Of a stretch of 64,000 bases of DNA, positions 35,038-44,001 are shown piece after piece. Position 1 is the stretch's first letter, and every line of letters starts with the position of its first letter. The position numbers and the translations under genes were made by a program. This DNA is from UBA2421 sp002343075 (GTDB lineage Bacteria > Planctomycetota > Phycisphaerae > Tepidisphaerales > Tepidisphaeraceae): positions 124,001 to 188,000 of the forward strand of contig CALJLN010000017.1 of the NCBI GenBank assembly GCA_937982565.1, written 5' to 3'. The notes beneath the pieces were generated by a model. It searched no databases, had not been told where the DNA came from, and was given only the letters and a program-made list of their open reading frames with translations.

Positions 35038-35206
35038 CACAGATGAATCAGCAGACATTTCATCCCGAGCGGTACTCCAAAGGGAACTATTCGGTGTGCT
35101 GCATTCGCTCGTCGCGCGTCGCCGCGAAATCGCGCAAAGAGACACACCGATACGTTGCGGGCACGCTTTGGGATGACGACTCGAACCCAGTTCACTCTCA
35201 TCTGTG
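35038..35206. repeat. nested inverted-repeat element between purE and purK
   Basis: Three nested pairs are visible: CACAGATGA (35038-35046) with TCATCTGTG (35198-35206); TCATCCC (35060-35066) with GGGATGA (35170-35176); CGGTGTG (35092-35098) with CACACCG (35143-35149). They define a 169-base imperfect foldback that nearly fills the purE-purK gap. It could be a leader structure controlling purK or a small mobile foldback element. No T-run terminator is evident. Confidence 0.6.
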
Positions 35207-35207
35207 A

Positions 35208-35690
35208 CTAAAGCTCCTGCTGAAGCACTGCTTGTGTCTGATTGGCCCGATACTGTTTCAACCGGGCGCGCAGCGAATCATCGCTGATTGAGAGAATCGC
35301 CGCCGCCAGCAGGGCGGCGTTCTTTGCACCGGCCTCGCCGATGGCCAGCGTGCCGACGGGGATTCCCGCGGGCATTTGGGCAATGGACAGCAGCGAATCG
35401 ATGCCGTTGAGCATTTTCGATTGCACAGGCACGCCCAGCACCGGCAGGTGCGTCTTGGAGGCACACATCCCCGGCAGGTGTGCCGCCCCGCCTGCACCGG
35501 CGATGATCACCGCCAAACCGCGGTTTTCTGCGGTCGATGCGTACTCAAAGAGCAGGTCGGGCGTGCGATGCGCAGAGACAATCTTTTTTTCGTATGCAAT
35601 CCCAAGCTCATCGAGCATTTCCGCAGTGTGGCGCATGGTTTCCCAGTCGCTCTTGCTGCCCATGATGATGCCGACGCGCGGGGAGTTCAT
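35208..35690 (-). CDS. purE: N5-CAIR mutase
   Basis: 160 residues from the ATG of MNSPRVGIIMGSKSDWETM; the frame continues upstream but without family resemblance. PurE moves the carboxylate of N5-CAIR to carbon 4, giving CAIR. Motifs are GSKSDW (phosphate loop), VSAHRTPD with the catalytic His, IIAGAGGAAHLPGM, PVLGVPV and LLSIAQMPAGIPVGT. It is a class I (mutase) PurE, consistent with the nearby purK. The spacer after it is a nested foldback. Confidence 0.97.
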   Translation of the reverse strand: MNSPRVGIIMGSKSDWETMRHTAEMLDELGIAYEKKIVSAHRTPDLLFEYASTAENRGLAVIIAGAGGAAHLPGMCASKTHLPVLGVPVQSKMLNGIDSLLSIAQMPAGIPVGTLAIGEAGAKNAALLAAAILSISDDSLRARLKQYRANQTQAVLQQEL

Positions 35691-36006
35691 CGGTGCATGT
35701 TCGCAAAATCGGCCCGCAAAACAATGCTGCGGAGTTTCTATGACGGCGACTTTCCGTTGCAAATGCTCGGTCTGGTCTTCATGACCGATCCCGGGTTACA
35801 ATATCGGAGTATTTCGTCAGAAAATCTGCCGCGTGCCGTGGCCGGCAAGTCATAGACTCGACTCCGCTCCTCAACCTTGACGCTCGGAAAAGCCCTGTCA
35901 GAAAGCTCAAGGAGGGCTCCGATCCGTCCCATTCAGACTCCGCCACCCACACTTGAGTCGGCGGCGTATTGCCCTATTGTGAGGATGACGCACAAGGCAA
36001 CGGTTT
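35691..36006. other. divergent spacer between purE and the antiporter gene
   Basis: About 316 bases with no credible gene, tRNA or clear promoter pair. It should contain the promoters of both purE (left) and the antiporter (right). No riboswitch that I can recognise is present; in particular I see no purine-riboswitch core. Confidence 0.5.
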
Positions 36007-37695
36007 ATGAAGAGCTGTGATCATTCGGAGACGGCGGCGGGGGTGACGCGACGCGTGCATCGGCTGCTGTATATCGGCCACCCGGATAGCCATGTCCCCG
36101 GCTTTGAGGTGCCCGCGATCGTCGCTGCTGCGCCAACGCGCCGGGCACTGCTGGTAAGCCTGCTCGTCGCCGCCGGCGCGGCGATTGCAGGATTCGTCCT
36201 CGACCATGCCTCGCACGGCATACCGGATGCCGCCGTCGCACTGCCGTGGGTCGCACCTTTTGCAGCTTTGCTGGGGGCGATTGCAATCATGCCGTTCCTC
36301 GCCAAGGCATGGTGGGAACACAATTACGCGCGCGTTTCGCTGGCACTGGGCGCGCTCGTTGCAGCATACTACCTGTTTTTCGTTCAGCATGGCCCCGGCA
36401 ACGTCGCCCGTGCGGCGGCGGAGTATATCAGCTTCATCTTCCTGCTCGGCTCCCTCTTCATCGTTTCGGGGGGAATCCTCATCCGGGTGCGCGCGCGGGC
36501 CACACCTACCGCTAATGTCGCTATCCTGCTCGTCGGTGCGATCATCGCCAATTTCTTCGGCACTACCGGTGCTTCCATGCTCCTCATTCGCCCGTTTCTA
36601 CGGCTGAACAAGGGGCATCTGCGGGCATATCATGTGGTATTCTTCATTTTCATCGTCGCCAATGCTGGCGGATCACTCACACCCATCGGCGACCCGCCGT
36701 TGTTTCTCGGCTATCTCAAAGGCGTGCCCTTTTTCTGGGTTTTTGAGAACTGCTGGCCGATCTGGGCTGTTGCGATCGCCACACTGCTCGCGGTGTTTTT
36801 CGTCGTCGACACCCTTTCGGGCCGGCGAAAGGCAAAATCGGGCTACGACGGCGACGACTTCGGACCAACCGTGAGCTTCTACGGCGGGGTCAATCTCATC
36901 TTCATCGTGATGATCCTTGCGGGAATTCTGCTGCACACCTCGATTAACCACTACACGCTCGCGCTCTTCGGTTTCGAAGGCCCCTGGCGAGAACTCATCA
37001 TGGCGACGGCGGCGGTCGCGTCGCTCGCCACTACCCCCCGGCGTGTGCACGCGGAGAATTTTTTCAACTACGCGCCGATCAAGGAAGTGGCGTTTATCTT
37101 CGTCGGCATTTTTATGACGATGATCCCTGCTCTGAACTACCTCTACCATCGCGCCAACGCGGGCGGCACGTTTCTCCATTCTCCCGGACAGTACTTTTTT
37201 GCTTGTGGCGGGCTTTCCAGCGTGCTGGACAACGCGCCGACCTATCTCACCTTTCTCAAGAGCCAAATGGGCTCGCTCGACACCGAACTGGTCAACCGCG
37301 CGACCGCAGCGGTGAAGCGTGCCGACGCGACGCTGACCGCCGACGACACACGCGGGCTCACCGAGCAAGATGCCGCGAAACTCCGGGGCGCGGTCGACAC
37401 GCTTAAGCGTTACCACGGCGATCGCTTATCCGTCGCGGCGCCCACCGATGATGAAGTCCGCCTCAGTTTCCTGATCGGCAATGACACGCTCAGTCGATAT
37501 CTCATCGCCATCTCGATGGGCGCGGTGCTGTTCGGGGCATGCACCTACATCGGAAACGGCCCCAATTTCATGGTAAAGAGCATCGCCGAGCACGCTGGTG
37601 CTGAGGTGCCGACTTTTTTTGGATACATCGGCAAGTTTACGGTGCCAGTATTGCTGCCGATCCTTGTGGTGATTTGGCTTGTTTTCATAAACTGA
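36007..37695 (+). CDS. NhaD/CitMHS-like sodium:proton antiporter or ion transporter
   Basis: A 562-residue protein with about 12 hydrophobic segments of the ion-transporter superfamily. Diagnostic pieces are PFAALLGAIAIMPFL...WWEHNYARVSLALG, ATPTANVAILLVGAIIANFFGTTGASMLLIRP, and NAGGSLTPIGDPPLFLGYLKGVPFF; the G-T-T-G-A-S and G-D-P-P loops are typical of NhaD/ArsB/CitM relatives. Near residues 400-490 is an unusual soluble insertion (from KSQMGSLDTELVNRA to VRLSFLIGND). It probably exchanges sodium for protons, but substrate is not proven by these motifs. A CaCA-type exchanger gene follows. Confidence 0.85.
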   Translation: MKSCDHSETAAGVTRRVHRLLYIGHPDSHVPGFEVPAIVAAAPTRRALLVSLLVAAGAAIAGFVLDHASHGIPDAAVALPWVAPFAALLGAIAIMPFLAKAWWEHNYARVSLALGALVAAYYLFFVQHGPGNVARAAAEYISFIFLLGSLFIVSGGILIRVRARATPTANVAILLVGAIIANFFGTTGASMLLIRPFLRLNKGHLRAYHVVFFIFIVANAGGSLTPIGDPPLFLGYLKGVPFFWVFENCWPIWAVAIATLLAVFFVVDTLSGRRKAKSGYDGDDFGPTVSFYGGVNLIFIVMILAGILLHTSINHYTLALFGFEGPWRELIMATAAVASLATTPRRVHAENFFNYAPIKEVAFIFVGIFMTMIPALNYLYHRANAGGTFLHSPGQYFFACGGLSSVLDNAPTYLTFLKSQMGSLDTELVNRATAAVKRADATLTADDTRGLTEQDAAKLRGAVDTLKRYHGDRLSVAAPTDDEVRLSFLIGNDTLSRYLIAISMGAVLFGACTYIGNGPNFMVKSIAEHAGAEVPTFFGYIGKFTVPVLLPILVVIWLVFIN

Positions 37696-37826
37696 CTTGC
37701 TGAGCAGGTCAGCACGATTGTCTGGCTAAATGGTCGAGCGTCTGCCGACGAGAGTCACGCCGGTTGCATTGGAAACGGCGGCTGTACGGGGAGTCAGTCA
37801 TCGCGATCTCGTTTCTTGGGAAGGTT

Positions 37827-38810
37827 ATGATTTCTCTCGGACTTCTCAGCATAGGATTGTTGCTTCTCCTCGGCGGTGCTCGATTTCTGGTCAGCGGGGT
37901 CTCAGCGCTGGCCCGGGCCGCGGGGGTACCGCCGTTGATTGTGGGATTGACCGTTGTCGCATTCGGCACCAGTACGCCGGAAGTGGTGATCAACGGCATC
38001 AGTGCCTACCGCGGGGAGACGGAACTTGCCTTTGGGAACATCGTGGGTTCGTGCGCCATTAACGTCGGCTTCGTGCTCGCTTTGACGGCGATGCTGCGAC
38101 CGCTCGCAGTGCAGCCGTCGATCATCACCCGGGAGATCCCGCTGCTGCTGTTGACCGTCGCTGCGGTGGTTGTGATGAGCGAAGACATTCGGCTGACCGG
38201 CGCAGCCAACGACAGCCTGTCGCGCGCCGACGGGCTGATTCTGCTGTTGATTTTTGCGGTGTTCGTCTATTCGATCGTTACGCAGGCGCTGGACAAACGC
38301 GCCGCCGATGCGTTTGTGGCCGATGTGGTTGAGCTTGAGGCCAACGTGAAAGACCGCAGAACCTGGGTGGATATCGCGTGGACCGTCGGCGGACTGGCTG
38401 GCGTGGCTGGCGGAGGGCGACTTGCCGTGCTTGGCGCCACGGGCATCGCTGAGGCTGCAGGGATCCCGGATGTCGTTATTGGCCTCACAGTTGTATCTTT
38501 TGGCACCACCCTTCCAGAACTTGCCACCACCATCATCGCGGTCCGCCGGGGACAGACCGACCTTGCAATCGGGAACATCATCGGAAGCAACATCTACAAC
38601 TTGCTGTTCATCGGCGGGCTGGTTTCAACTATTACGCCAATCCCAATTCCACCCGGGGGCGAAACCGACCTGCTTCTCATGGCCGGACTCAGCGCCGCCC
38701 TGCTGCCCATCGCGCTACGACAACGATGCGTCACCCGCGGGGAGGCGGCAGTGCTCGGTGTGGTCTATCTCGGCTATACAGTTTTCCGGCTTGCGCAAAG
38801 CCTGCGATGA
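37827..38810 (+). CDS. CaCA-family sodium/calcium exchanger (YrbG-like)
   Basis: 327 residues from the ATG of MISLGLLSIGLLLLL; a start at 37764 is less likely because the extra residues are polar. Two inverted alpha-repeats are clear: FGTSTPEVVINGISAYRG followed by NIVGSCAIN, and FGTTLPELATTIIAVRRG followed by NIIGSNIYN. The Glu in each repeat (P-E) is a cation ligand in CaCA exchangers. The protein has ten or so transmembrane helices and a cytoplasmic loop near residues 165-200. It probably expels calcium in exchange for sodium or protons. It follows the antiporter gene by about 130 bases. Confidence 0.93.
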   Translation: MISLGLLSIGLLLLLGGARFLVSGVSALARAAGVPPLIVGLTVVAFGTSTPEVVINGISAYRGETELAFGNIVGSCAINVGFVLALTAMLRPLAVQPSIITREIPLLLLTVAAVVVMSEDIRLTGAANDSLSRADGLILLLIFAVFVYSIVTQALDKRAADAFVADVVELEANVKDRRTWVDIAWTVGGLAGVAGGGRLAVLGATGIAEAAGIPDVVIGLTVVSFGTTLPELATTIIAVRRGQTDLAIGNIIGSNIYNLLFIGGLVSTITPIPIPPGGETDLLLMAGLSAALLPIALRQRCVTRGEAAVLGVVYLGYTVFRLAQSLR

Positions 38811-38822
38811 CCGGAGTGAAAA

Positions 38823-40043
38823 TCAAGCCGGTTTGACCGTCTGATCGGCGACGATCAACTGACGCGTGGGCTTCACGGGAAACGCGATCGAAAGCCCCGT
38901 CGCCGCCGCGAGCATCCCTACGACCACACCGAGCGAAACAAGTGGGTCGACCTTTACCGATTTCCTTTCTGCCAGCCCAATCGCATCAAGGTACGGCGGC
39001 AATGCAAGCAACAGTAGCTTCACGCCGACGAATCCAAGAATCAGGATCAGCGCCGGCTTCAGAAACCGGAACTTTGTGATCAGCACCGCCAGACAGAAGT
39101 AGAGCGCCCGTAATCCGAGGATCGCGAAGATATTGCTCGTGAAGACGATGAAAGGGTCGGGTGTAATCGCGAAGATCGCAGGAATCGAATCCACTGCAAA
39201 CACCAGATCGGTGATCTCCACCATGATGAGGGCAAGGAACAGCGGCGTAATGAACCACTTCGCGGCCAGCGTGCCGGGTGGCGCGGGGTCTTGTACCAGC
39301 AGGCCGGAGGACGGGTCGGGGCTGTACGTCGGCTCCTGGGTGCGCCTGGTGAAGAATTTCTGCCCGTCAAAAAACGGCGCAACCGGATAGATCCGTTTTA
39401 CCATTTTCACAACGATGTTGTGCGACGGGTCGGTCTCACTCTTGATCAGCGCCATCTTCAGTGCGGTGATCAACAGAAACAATCCGAAGAAGATCAGAAT
39501 CCACTGATACTTCATAATCAGCTCACCGCCGATGAAGATCATTGCACCACGCATGACCAGCGCGCCGATAATGCCCCAGAAAAGCACTCGATGCTGGTAC
39601 TTATTCGGAATCGCAAAAAATCCGAAAACCATGGCAATGACAAAGATGTTGTCCATCGCCAGCGACTTTTCGACGACATAACCCGTGAGGTATTGCACCG
39701 CAGCGGTGGTGCCATCGACTTTGCCGTTGATGATGAGTGGCTGGCTGGCATCCTCTTCGGCCGCGGGGTTGTACATTCGGGTGTCGACGCCCAACCCCAG
39801 CCATTGATGCTCGTAAGAGAGATAGACCAGTCCCGAAAATGCCAGACCTGTTGCCACCCAGATGATGCTCCAGGTGACCGCCTCCTTCATCTTCACTTCG
39901 CGTGCGTCGCGATGAAACACCCCCAGATCAAGCGCAAGAAAGGCGACGACAATAGCGAGAAAAATGCCATACGCGACCAGCTTCAGGTCGCCCCCAGCGC
40001 CGGCCGCCGCTTCGCCCACGGCGAGATAGAACCCGTCCAACAT
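38823..40043 (-). CDS. TerC/Alx-family membrane protein
   Basis: 406 residues from the ATG of MLDGFYLAVGEAA. It has the TerC core: LDLGVFHRDAREVKMKEA, GYVVEKSLAMDNIFVIAMVF, LFWGIIGALVMRGAMIFIG, and VEITDLVFAVDSIPAIFAIT. The Asp residues in S-x-D-N and T-D-x-x-F-A-x-D-S are thought to bind metal ions. Alx/TerC proteins export manganese or support metallation of exported proteins. An extended periplasmic loop follows the second helix (YEHQWLGLGVDTRMYNPAA), and a hydrophilic stretch precedes the fifth helix. The small HMA protein gene lies upstream on the same strand, 300 bases away. Confidence 0.93.
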   Translation of the reverse strand: MLDGFYLAVGEAAAGAGGDLKLVAYGIFLAIVVAFLALDLGVFHRDAREVKMKEAVTWSIIWVATGLAFSGLVYLSYEHQWLGLGVDTRMYNPAAEEDASQPLIINGKVDGTTAAVQYLTGYVVEKSLAMDNIFVIAMVFGFFAIPNKYQHRVLFWGIIGALVMRGAMIFIGGELIMKYQWILIFFGLFLLITALKMALIKSETDPSHNIVVKMVKRIYPVAPFFDGQKFFTRRTQEPTYSPDPSSGLLVQDPAPPGTLAAKWFITPLFLALIMVEITDLVFAVDSIPAIFAITPDPFIVFTSNIFAILGLRALYFCLAVLITKFRFLKPALILILGFVGVKLLLLALPPYLDAIGLAERKSVKVDPLVSLGVVVGMLAAATGLSIAFPVKPTRQLIVADQTVKPA

Positions 40044-40343
40044 TGATCTTCGACTCCCGCTGGCCGACTTCCGTCGCCCTGAACTCCCCAACAAGCAACA
40101 CGCCCGGCTTCAAGCAAAGCGGGTGTCGCAGAAGTATCACGCACGGGCGAACGGTAGGCGCGAGGCGATGAGAAAAGCCAACGGGTTACAAAAAAGCCGC
40201 CGACGTGTAGCCGGGGTTACAAGGTGGGTGAATAACGAATGCGATACGGCCACTTCGCCGGTCGAATCGAAGATCGACCGTATGCTATGACGATCCGATT
40301 GCTGTTCCGACGAAGGCTCGCAGACGCGAACATCGCCAGACAC
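40044..40343. other. leader region upstream of the TerC-family gene
   Basis: About 300 bases without a convincing gene. GGGTTACAA occurs twice in direct orientation (40183-40191 and 40214-40222), 31 bases apart, which is three helical turns and could be a protein-binding site. I looked for a manganese (yybP-ykoY) riboswitch because it often precedes such genes; one GGGGAG is present but the required second consensus loop is not evident. Confidence 0.4.
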
Positions 40344-40607
40344 TCAGGCGGCGAACAAACCACTCTCGCGCTGGGCGATATTGGTAGGTCGGTAGCCTGC
40401 TTCGCTAACGGAAGTCACAAGCTGGGAAATATTGACGTGATCGCCGTCGAACAGAATTGAACACTGCCCAGACAGGAAATCCACTTCAACTTCATGGACA
40501 CCCTGATTTCGGACGAGGGCCCTGCGGAGAGCGCCCTCACACTTGTGGCAATGCATTCCTTCGATGGAGATCAGCGCCAGCCGATCGCGGCTCACATCTG
40601 CCGCCAT
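40344..40607 (-). CDS. heavy-metal-associated (HMA) domain protein
   Basis: 87 residues from the ATG of MAADVSRDRLALI; a longer frame to 40658 adds a Cys-containing leader of doubtful reality. The fold is the ferredoxin-like HMA: IEGMHCHKCEGALRRAL (metal loop GMHCHKC, C20 and C23), then GVHEVEVDFLSGQCSILFD and SVSEAGYRP. Such proteins carry copper, mercury or other soft metals between transporters and targets; CopZ-like function is possible. No P-type ATPase lies nearby. The extra His between the Cys residues is not unusual. Confidence 0.85.
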   Translation of the reverse strand: MAADVSRDRLALISIEGMHCHKCEGALRRALVRNQGVHEVEVDFLSGQCSILFDGDHVNISQLVTSVSEAGYRPTNIAQRESGLFAA

Positions 40608-41074
40608 TAAGGCCTCCAACGGTGCTAGTTCACAGGTGCAGCGATAGCTAGAATACATCAGGATTTCGACTCTGTAAAGGAAAACATTCCGAACCTTTCC
40701 GGTTTGCCCCGACTCGACTGGCCAGTGCGTTCCGGCGAATCTCCATCGGTTTTATACGATCTGGAATCCACTCATGTTCTGTTATGATGCCGTAACGGAT
40801 CCGCCGAAGATACAAACCGCACACACGGCATAACTACCGGCAGTATTGTCGGACTCTCGTGCTGATTCATCGGTTTTCTGTTGACGCCAGATCGACTGCG
40901 GCCCCATTTTGATGACTCAAAATCGCCAGTCCCGGCCCTTGGTTGCGATCGAGGCGCGGAAGATACGCCAAAATCACCCCTCAACCCGACCACCCGACCT
41001 GCCGCCCCGACCTGCCGTTGAGCCTGAGGAGGATCGAAATTTGTCCCTGAGACGCGTATGCTCGATCTAACATA
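40608..41074. other. divergent spacer upstream of trpG
   Basis: About 467 bases with no gene I can support; the small open frames are not codon-typical. CTCAAC (40980-40985) and GTTGAG (41017-41022) form an inverted repeat that encloses three CCCGACC copies, about 55 bases before the trpG start. No leader peptide with Trp codons is seen, so a classical trp attenuator is unlikely. Confidence 0.5.
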
Positions 41075-41644
41075 ATGCTTGTCCTTATCGATAACTACGA
41101 CAGCTTCACCTACAACCTCGTGCAGCTCATTGGGCAGGTGGCACCGACCCTGGCGGTGAAGGTGTTTCGCAATGACAAGGTGACCGTTGACGAAGTGCAA
41201 TCACTGCGGCCGACGCATCTTGTGATCTCCCCCGGCCCGTGCACCCCCCGCGAAGGCGGGGTAAGCAACGATCTCATCAAGCATTTCGGTCCGAAACTGC
41301 CCACGCTGGGCGTTTGTCTCGGACACCAGTGCATCGGCTTCGTCAACGGCGCAATCGTCGAGCGCGCCGCCAAACTCATGCACGGCAAAACCGATCAGAT
41401 CCTCCATGACGGCAAGGCACTTTACGCCGGCGTGCCAAATCCGTTTACGGCAACACGCTATCACAGCCTGATCATCCGCAATGGTACGCTTCCCCCAGAG
41501 TTTGAAGTCAGCGCCTGGACCGCTGCCGATGAAATCATGGGTGTGCGCCACAAGACATGGCCTCTTGAAGGTGTGCAATACCACCCGGAGAGCTTCCTGA
41601 CCGAGCACGGAGAAGCGCTGATAGGGAACTTCTTGCGAAAGTGA
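41075..41644 (+). CDS. trpG: anthranilate/aminodeoxychorismate synthase glutaminase subunit
   Basis: A 189-residue class I glutamine amidotransferase. Motifs are IDNYDSFTYNLVQ, ISPGPCTPREGG, GVCLGHQCIG with the nucleophilic Cys, and VQYHPESF with catalytic His and Glu. It releases ammonia from glutamine for TrpE (anthranilate) or PabB (4-amino-4-deoxychorismate). Neither partner is in the window, and one subunit may serve both, so trpG versus pabA cannot be separated. A response-regulator gene follows after 129 bases. Confidence 0.93.
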   Translation: MLVLIDNYDSFTYNLVQLIGQVAPTLAVKVFRNDKVTVDEVQSLRPTHLVISPGPCTPREGGVSNDLIKHFGPKLPTLGVCLGHQCIGFVNGAIVERAAKLMHGKTDQILHDGKALYAGVPNPFTATRYHSLIIRNGTLPPEFEVSAWTAADEIMGVRHKTWPLEGVQYHPESFLTEHGEALIGNFLRK

Positions 41645-41773
41645 CCTTTTGCGATCCAATCGATGATCGCAGAGGCGCATCGGCTGCGCGAGATCTTCGT
41701 GGCTTGTATCTCAAATGATTTGTTACAATTGAACTGGCCGCTTCGCCCCGCGGGAAGGCGCGAAAGTGAACGC

Positions 41774-42451
41774 ATGAGAATTCTAGTTGTGGAAGATTCC
41801 GAACCGCTTTCGCATGCGATCCTGAAAGGACTGCGCAGCGCAGGGCATGCGGTCGACACAACCGTCGATGGGGGCGAGGCTGTTTTTCTGGCGTCATCCA
41901 ATCCTTACGACGTCATCGTGCTCGACCTGATGCTTCCGACACTCGACGGGCTTTCCGTGCTTCGCAAGCTGCGAGTTGATGGCAACAACGCGCATGTGCT
42001 GTTGCTCACGGCAAAAGACTCACTCGACGACCGAATCACGGGATTACGTGCGGGTGCCGACGATTACCTCATCAAACCTTTCGCTTTCGACGAATTGCTT
42101 GCGCGGGTTGAAGCACTCGGCCGTCGGAGTTCGGGCAGTAAAAATCCTCACATTCGGGTAGGCAGGGTGGAGATTGACACGGTTGCCCGGCTCGCAATGA
42201 AAGGCGGTGCGCCGGTCATGCTCACGCCGCGCGAATACGCAGTGCTGCATTTTCTTGCAACCCAGCGGGGGAAAGTCATGTCGCGATCAGACATCGAAGC
42301 TCACACCTATGACGGCAGTGCTGAGCCGATGAGCAATGTGATTGATGCCGTCATCTGCTCAATTCGCCGGAAACTTGACGATGCGGGCGAGGAATCGATC
42401 ATTCGCACGCGCCGGGGGATGGGTTACTTTGTGGCTGAAGAAGTTCAATGA
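41774..42451 (+). CDS. OmpR/PhoB-family response regulator
   Basis: 225 residues from the ATG of MRILVVEDSEPL; the upstream in-frame extension is not regulator-like. The receiver domain has the acidic pair in VVED, the phospho-acceptor Asp in VIVLDLMLP, Thr in LLLTA, and Lys in YLIKPF. The C-terminal winged helix (TPREYAVLHFLATQRGKVMSR, ISSIRRKLD-like, RRGMGYF) is of the OmpR type. It overlaps the histidine kinase gene by four bases, so the two form a co-translated two-component system. The input signal is unknown. Confidence 0.95.
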   Translation: MRILVVEDSEPLSHAILKGLRSAGHAVDTTVDGGEAVFLASSNPYDVIVLDLMLPTLDGLSVLRKLRVDGNNAHVLLLTAKDSLDDRITGLRAGADDYLIKPFAFDELLARVEALGRRSSGSKNPHIRVGRVEIDTVARLAMKGGAPVMLTPREYAVLHFLATQRGKVMSRSDIEAHTYDGSAEPMSNVIDAVICSIRRKLDDAGEESIIRTRRGMGYFVAEEVQ

Positions 42452-43884
42452 CTTCCATCCGCACAACGTTGATGGTGCGCCTGCTTGCGGCGTTGTCGCT
42501 CCTGCTTGCGCTGGTGTTTGTTGCGCTCTACTTTTCCGTCCGCCAGCAACTTTTTGCCAGTTTTGATCAGTCCCTGCTTGCCAAGGCCGAAGCCATCGGG
42601 GGAATGGCGCACCAGGAGCCTGACGGCAGGATCAATCTCGAGATTGCCTCCGATACATTTCTCGACTTTTCTCGAAAGGAACGACCTGAGTACTTCGAGC
42701 TGCGGCGCGCCGATGGCGCGATTATTGAGCGATCGCGCAGCCTGATTGGGACAGGATTGCCAACCCTCAACCGAAGGCCAACGGTCGATGAGTTTTACCA
42801 GATTACGCTCCCAGATGGTCGAACTGGCCGCGCGGTGCTGTCGCCCACGACCGCCGAGCAGGAGACTCGCGCGGTGGAGGAGGTGGGCCAGCGGCCCGCT
42901 GTGCCCATTGTCGTGGCGGTCGCGACAGATATACAGGAAATCACCGTTCATCTTAGACGCCTGCTGACAGCGCTCGTCGTCTGTACGATCGCACTGGTCG
43001 TTGGCGGAGCGGTGCTTGTCACAACAATCGTCCGCAGGGGCATGAAGCCGCTCGATCAAATCGCATCACACGCCGCCGCGCTCGAGCCGCACCGGTTAAC
43101 CGAACCCTACCCCACGACCAACCTTCCCCGCGAACTGATGCCTATTGCGGCAGGGTTCAACGGACTCATGCAGCGCGTCGCCGCGGTGCTTGAGCGAGAA
43201 TCGCGGTTCACCGCGCACGCGGCCCACGAGTTGCGGACCCCGCTTGCCTCCGTCCGAGCCAACTGCGAGGTGGCATTGCGCTGGCCCGAGCCTGCCGATT
43301 CGCAGCAGACGCTTTCTTCCATCCTTAACACAACAGTGCATATGCAGAGCTTGGCTTCCAAGCTCTTGCAGATGGCACACGCACGAGCCGGACAAGTGCG
43401 CGCCGAACCCGAACCCGCCGATATTTCGCGCCTGGTCAAGAGCACGTGTGAAGCCCTTGAAGCATCATCGCGGTCAAGGAGCATCAAAATCGATTTCGAC
43501 ACCCCCGCGCCGACAGTCGCATGGGTCGATCCCACGCTTGCGATGGCGGTAATCGAGAATCTCGTGTCTAACGCCATCGCGCATGCCCCAGCTGGCAGCA
43601 CGGTCAAACTTCACTGCGCAACTGAAGGCATTCACGTCATTTTCCGATGCGATAACGAAGCGCCCGCGCTCTCGCAGGAGGATTTGGAAAAGGTGACGGA
43701 ACCATTCTGGACGAAGAGCTCATCGCGCTCTCACGGCCATCGCGGCCTCGGCATGGCCATCGCCTCAGAGTACTGTGACCTTTTGGGCGCTGGCCTCTCT
43801 CTCAAGCTCCCTTCACCCGGCAATTTCCGCGCTCAAGTGAATTTTCCCACGCAGCCGGACGCAATTGACCTCAATCTCGCCTGA
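42448..43884 (+). CDS. sensor histidine kinase with degenerate G1 box
   Basis: A 478-residue membrane kinase. TM1 (LLAALSLLLALVFVALYFSV) and TM2 near 170-195 flank a ~130-residue periplasmic sensor. A HAMP linker follows, then the dimerisation/phosphorylation box FTAHAAHELRTPLASVRANC with the phospho-His. The N box IENLVSNAIAHAP and G2 box GHRGLGMAIA are normal. The G1 box reads DNEAPALSQEDL where D-x-G-x-G is expected, so both glycines are lost. It probably phosphorylates the regulator encoded just upstream; reduced ATP handling is possible. The pair resembles QseC/TctE-type heavy-metal or envelope sensors. Confidence 0.93.
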   Translation: MTSIRTTLMVRLLAALSLLLALVFVALYFSVRQQLFASFDQSLLAKAEAIGGMAHQEPDGRINLEIASDTFLDFSRKERPEYFELRRADGAIIERSRSLIGTGLPTLNRRPTVDEFYQITLPDGRTGRAVLSPTTAEQETRAVEEVGQRPAVPIVVAVATDIQEITVHLRRLLTALVVCTIALVVGGAVLVTTIVRRGMKPLDQIASHAAALEPHRLTEPYPTTNLPRELMPIAAGFNGLMQRVAAVLERESRFTAHAAHELRTPLASVRANCEVALRWPEPADSQQTLSSILNTTVHMQSLASKLLQMAHARAGQVRAEPEPADISRLVKSTCEALEASSRSRSIKIDFDTPAPTVAWVDPTLAMAVIENLVSNAIAHAPAGSTVKLHCATEGIHVIFRCDNEAPALSQEDLEKVTEPFWTKSSSRSHGHRGLGMAIASEYCDLLGAGLSLKLPSPGNFRAQVNFPTQPDAIDLNLA

Positions 43885-44001
43885 TTCGTCAAAATTTTCT
43901 TTCGCGCATTCCCCATTTTCATCTTGCCGTAATGAAGCGCGCGCTATCCTCCCCCTCGTCGAAGCCTCGCACCGTTGTTCTACCCCTTTGGAGTTCACAC
44001 T

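Noticed and set aside
40044..40343. yybP-ykoY manganese riboswitch upstream of the TerC gene
   Set aside because: Only one short GGGGAG-like element is present and the required second loop and paired stems are not visible.
40137..40343. 68-codon minus-strand frame downstream of the HMA gene
   Set aside because: No ribosome-binding site or recognisable content; it lies over the direct repeats.
40772..41200. 142-codon minus-strand frame over the trpG start
   Set aside because: It overlaps the conserved N-terminus of trpG in antisense and has no family features.
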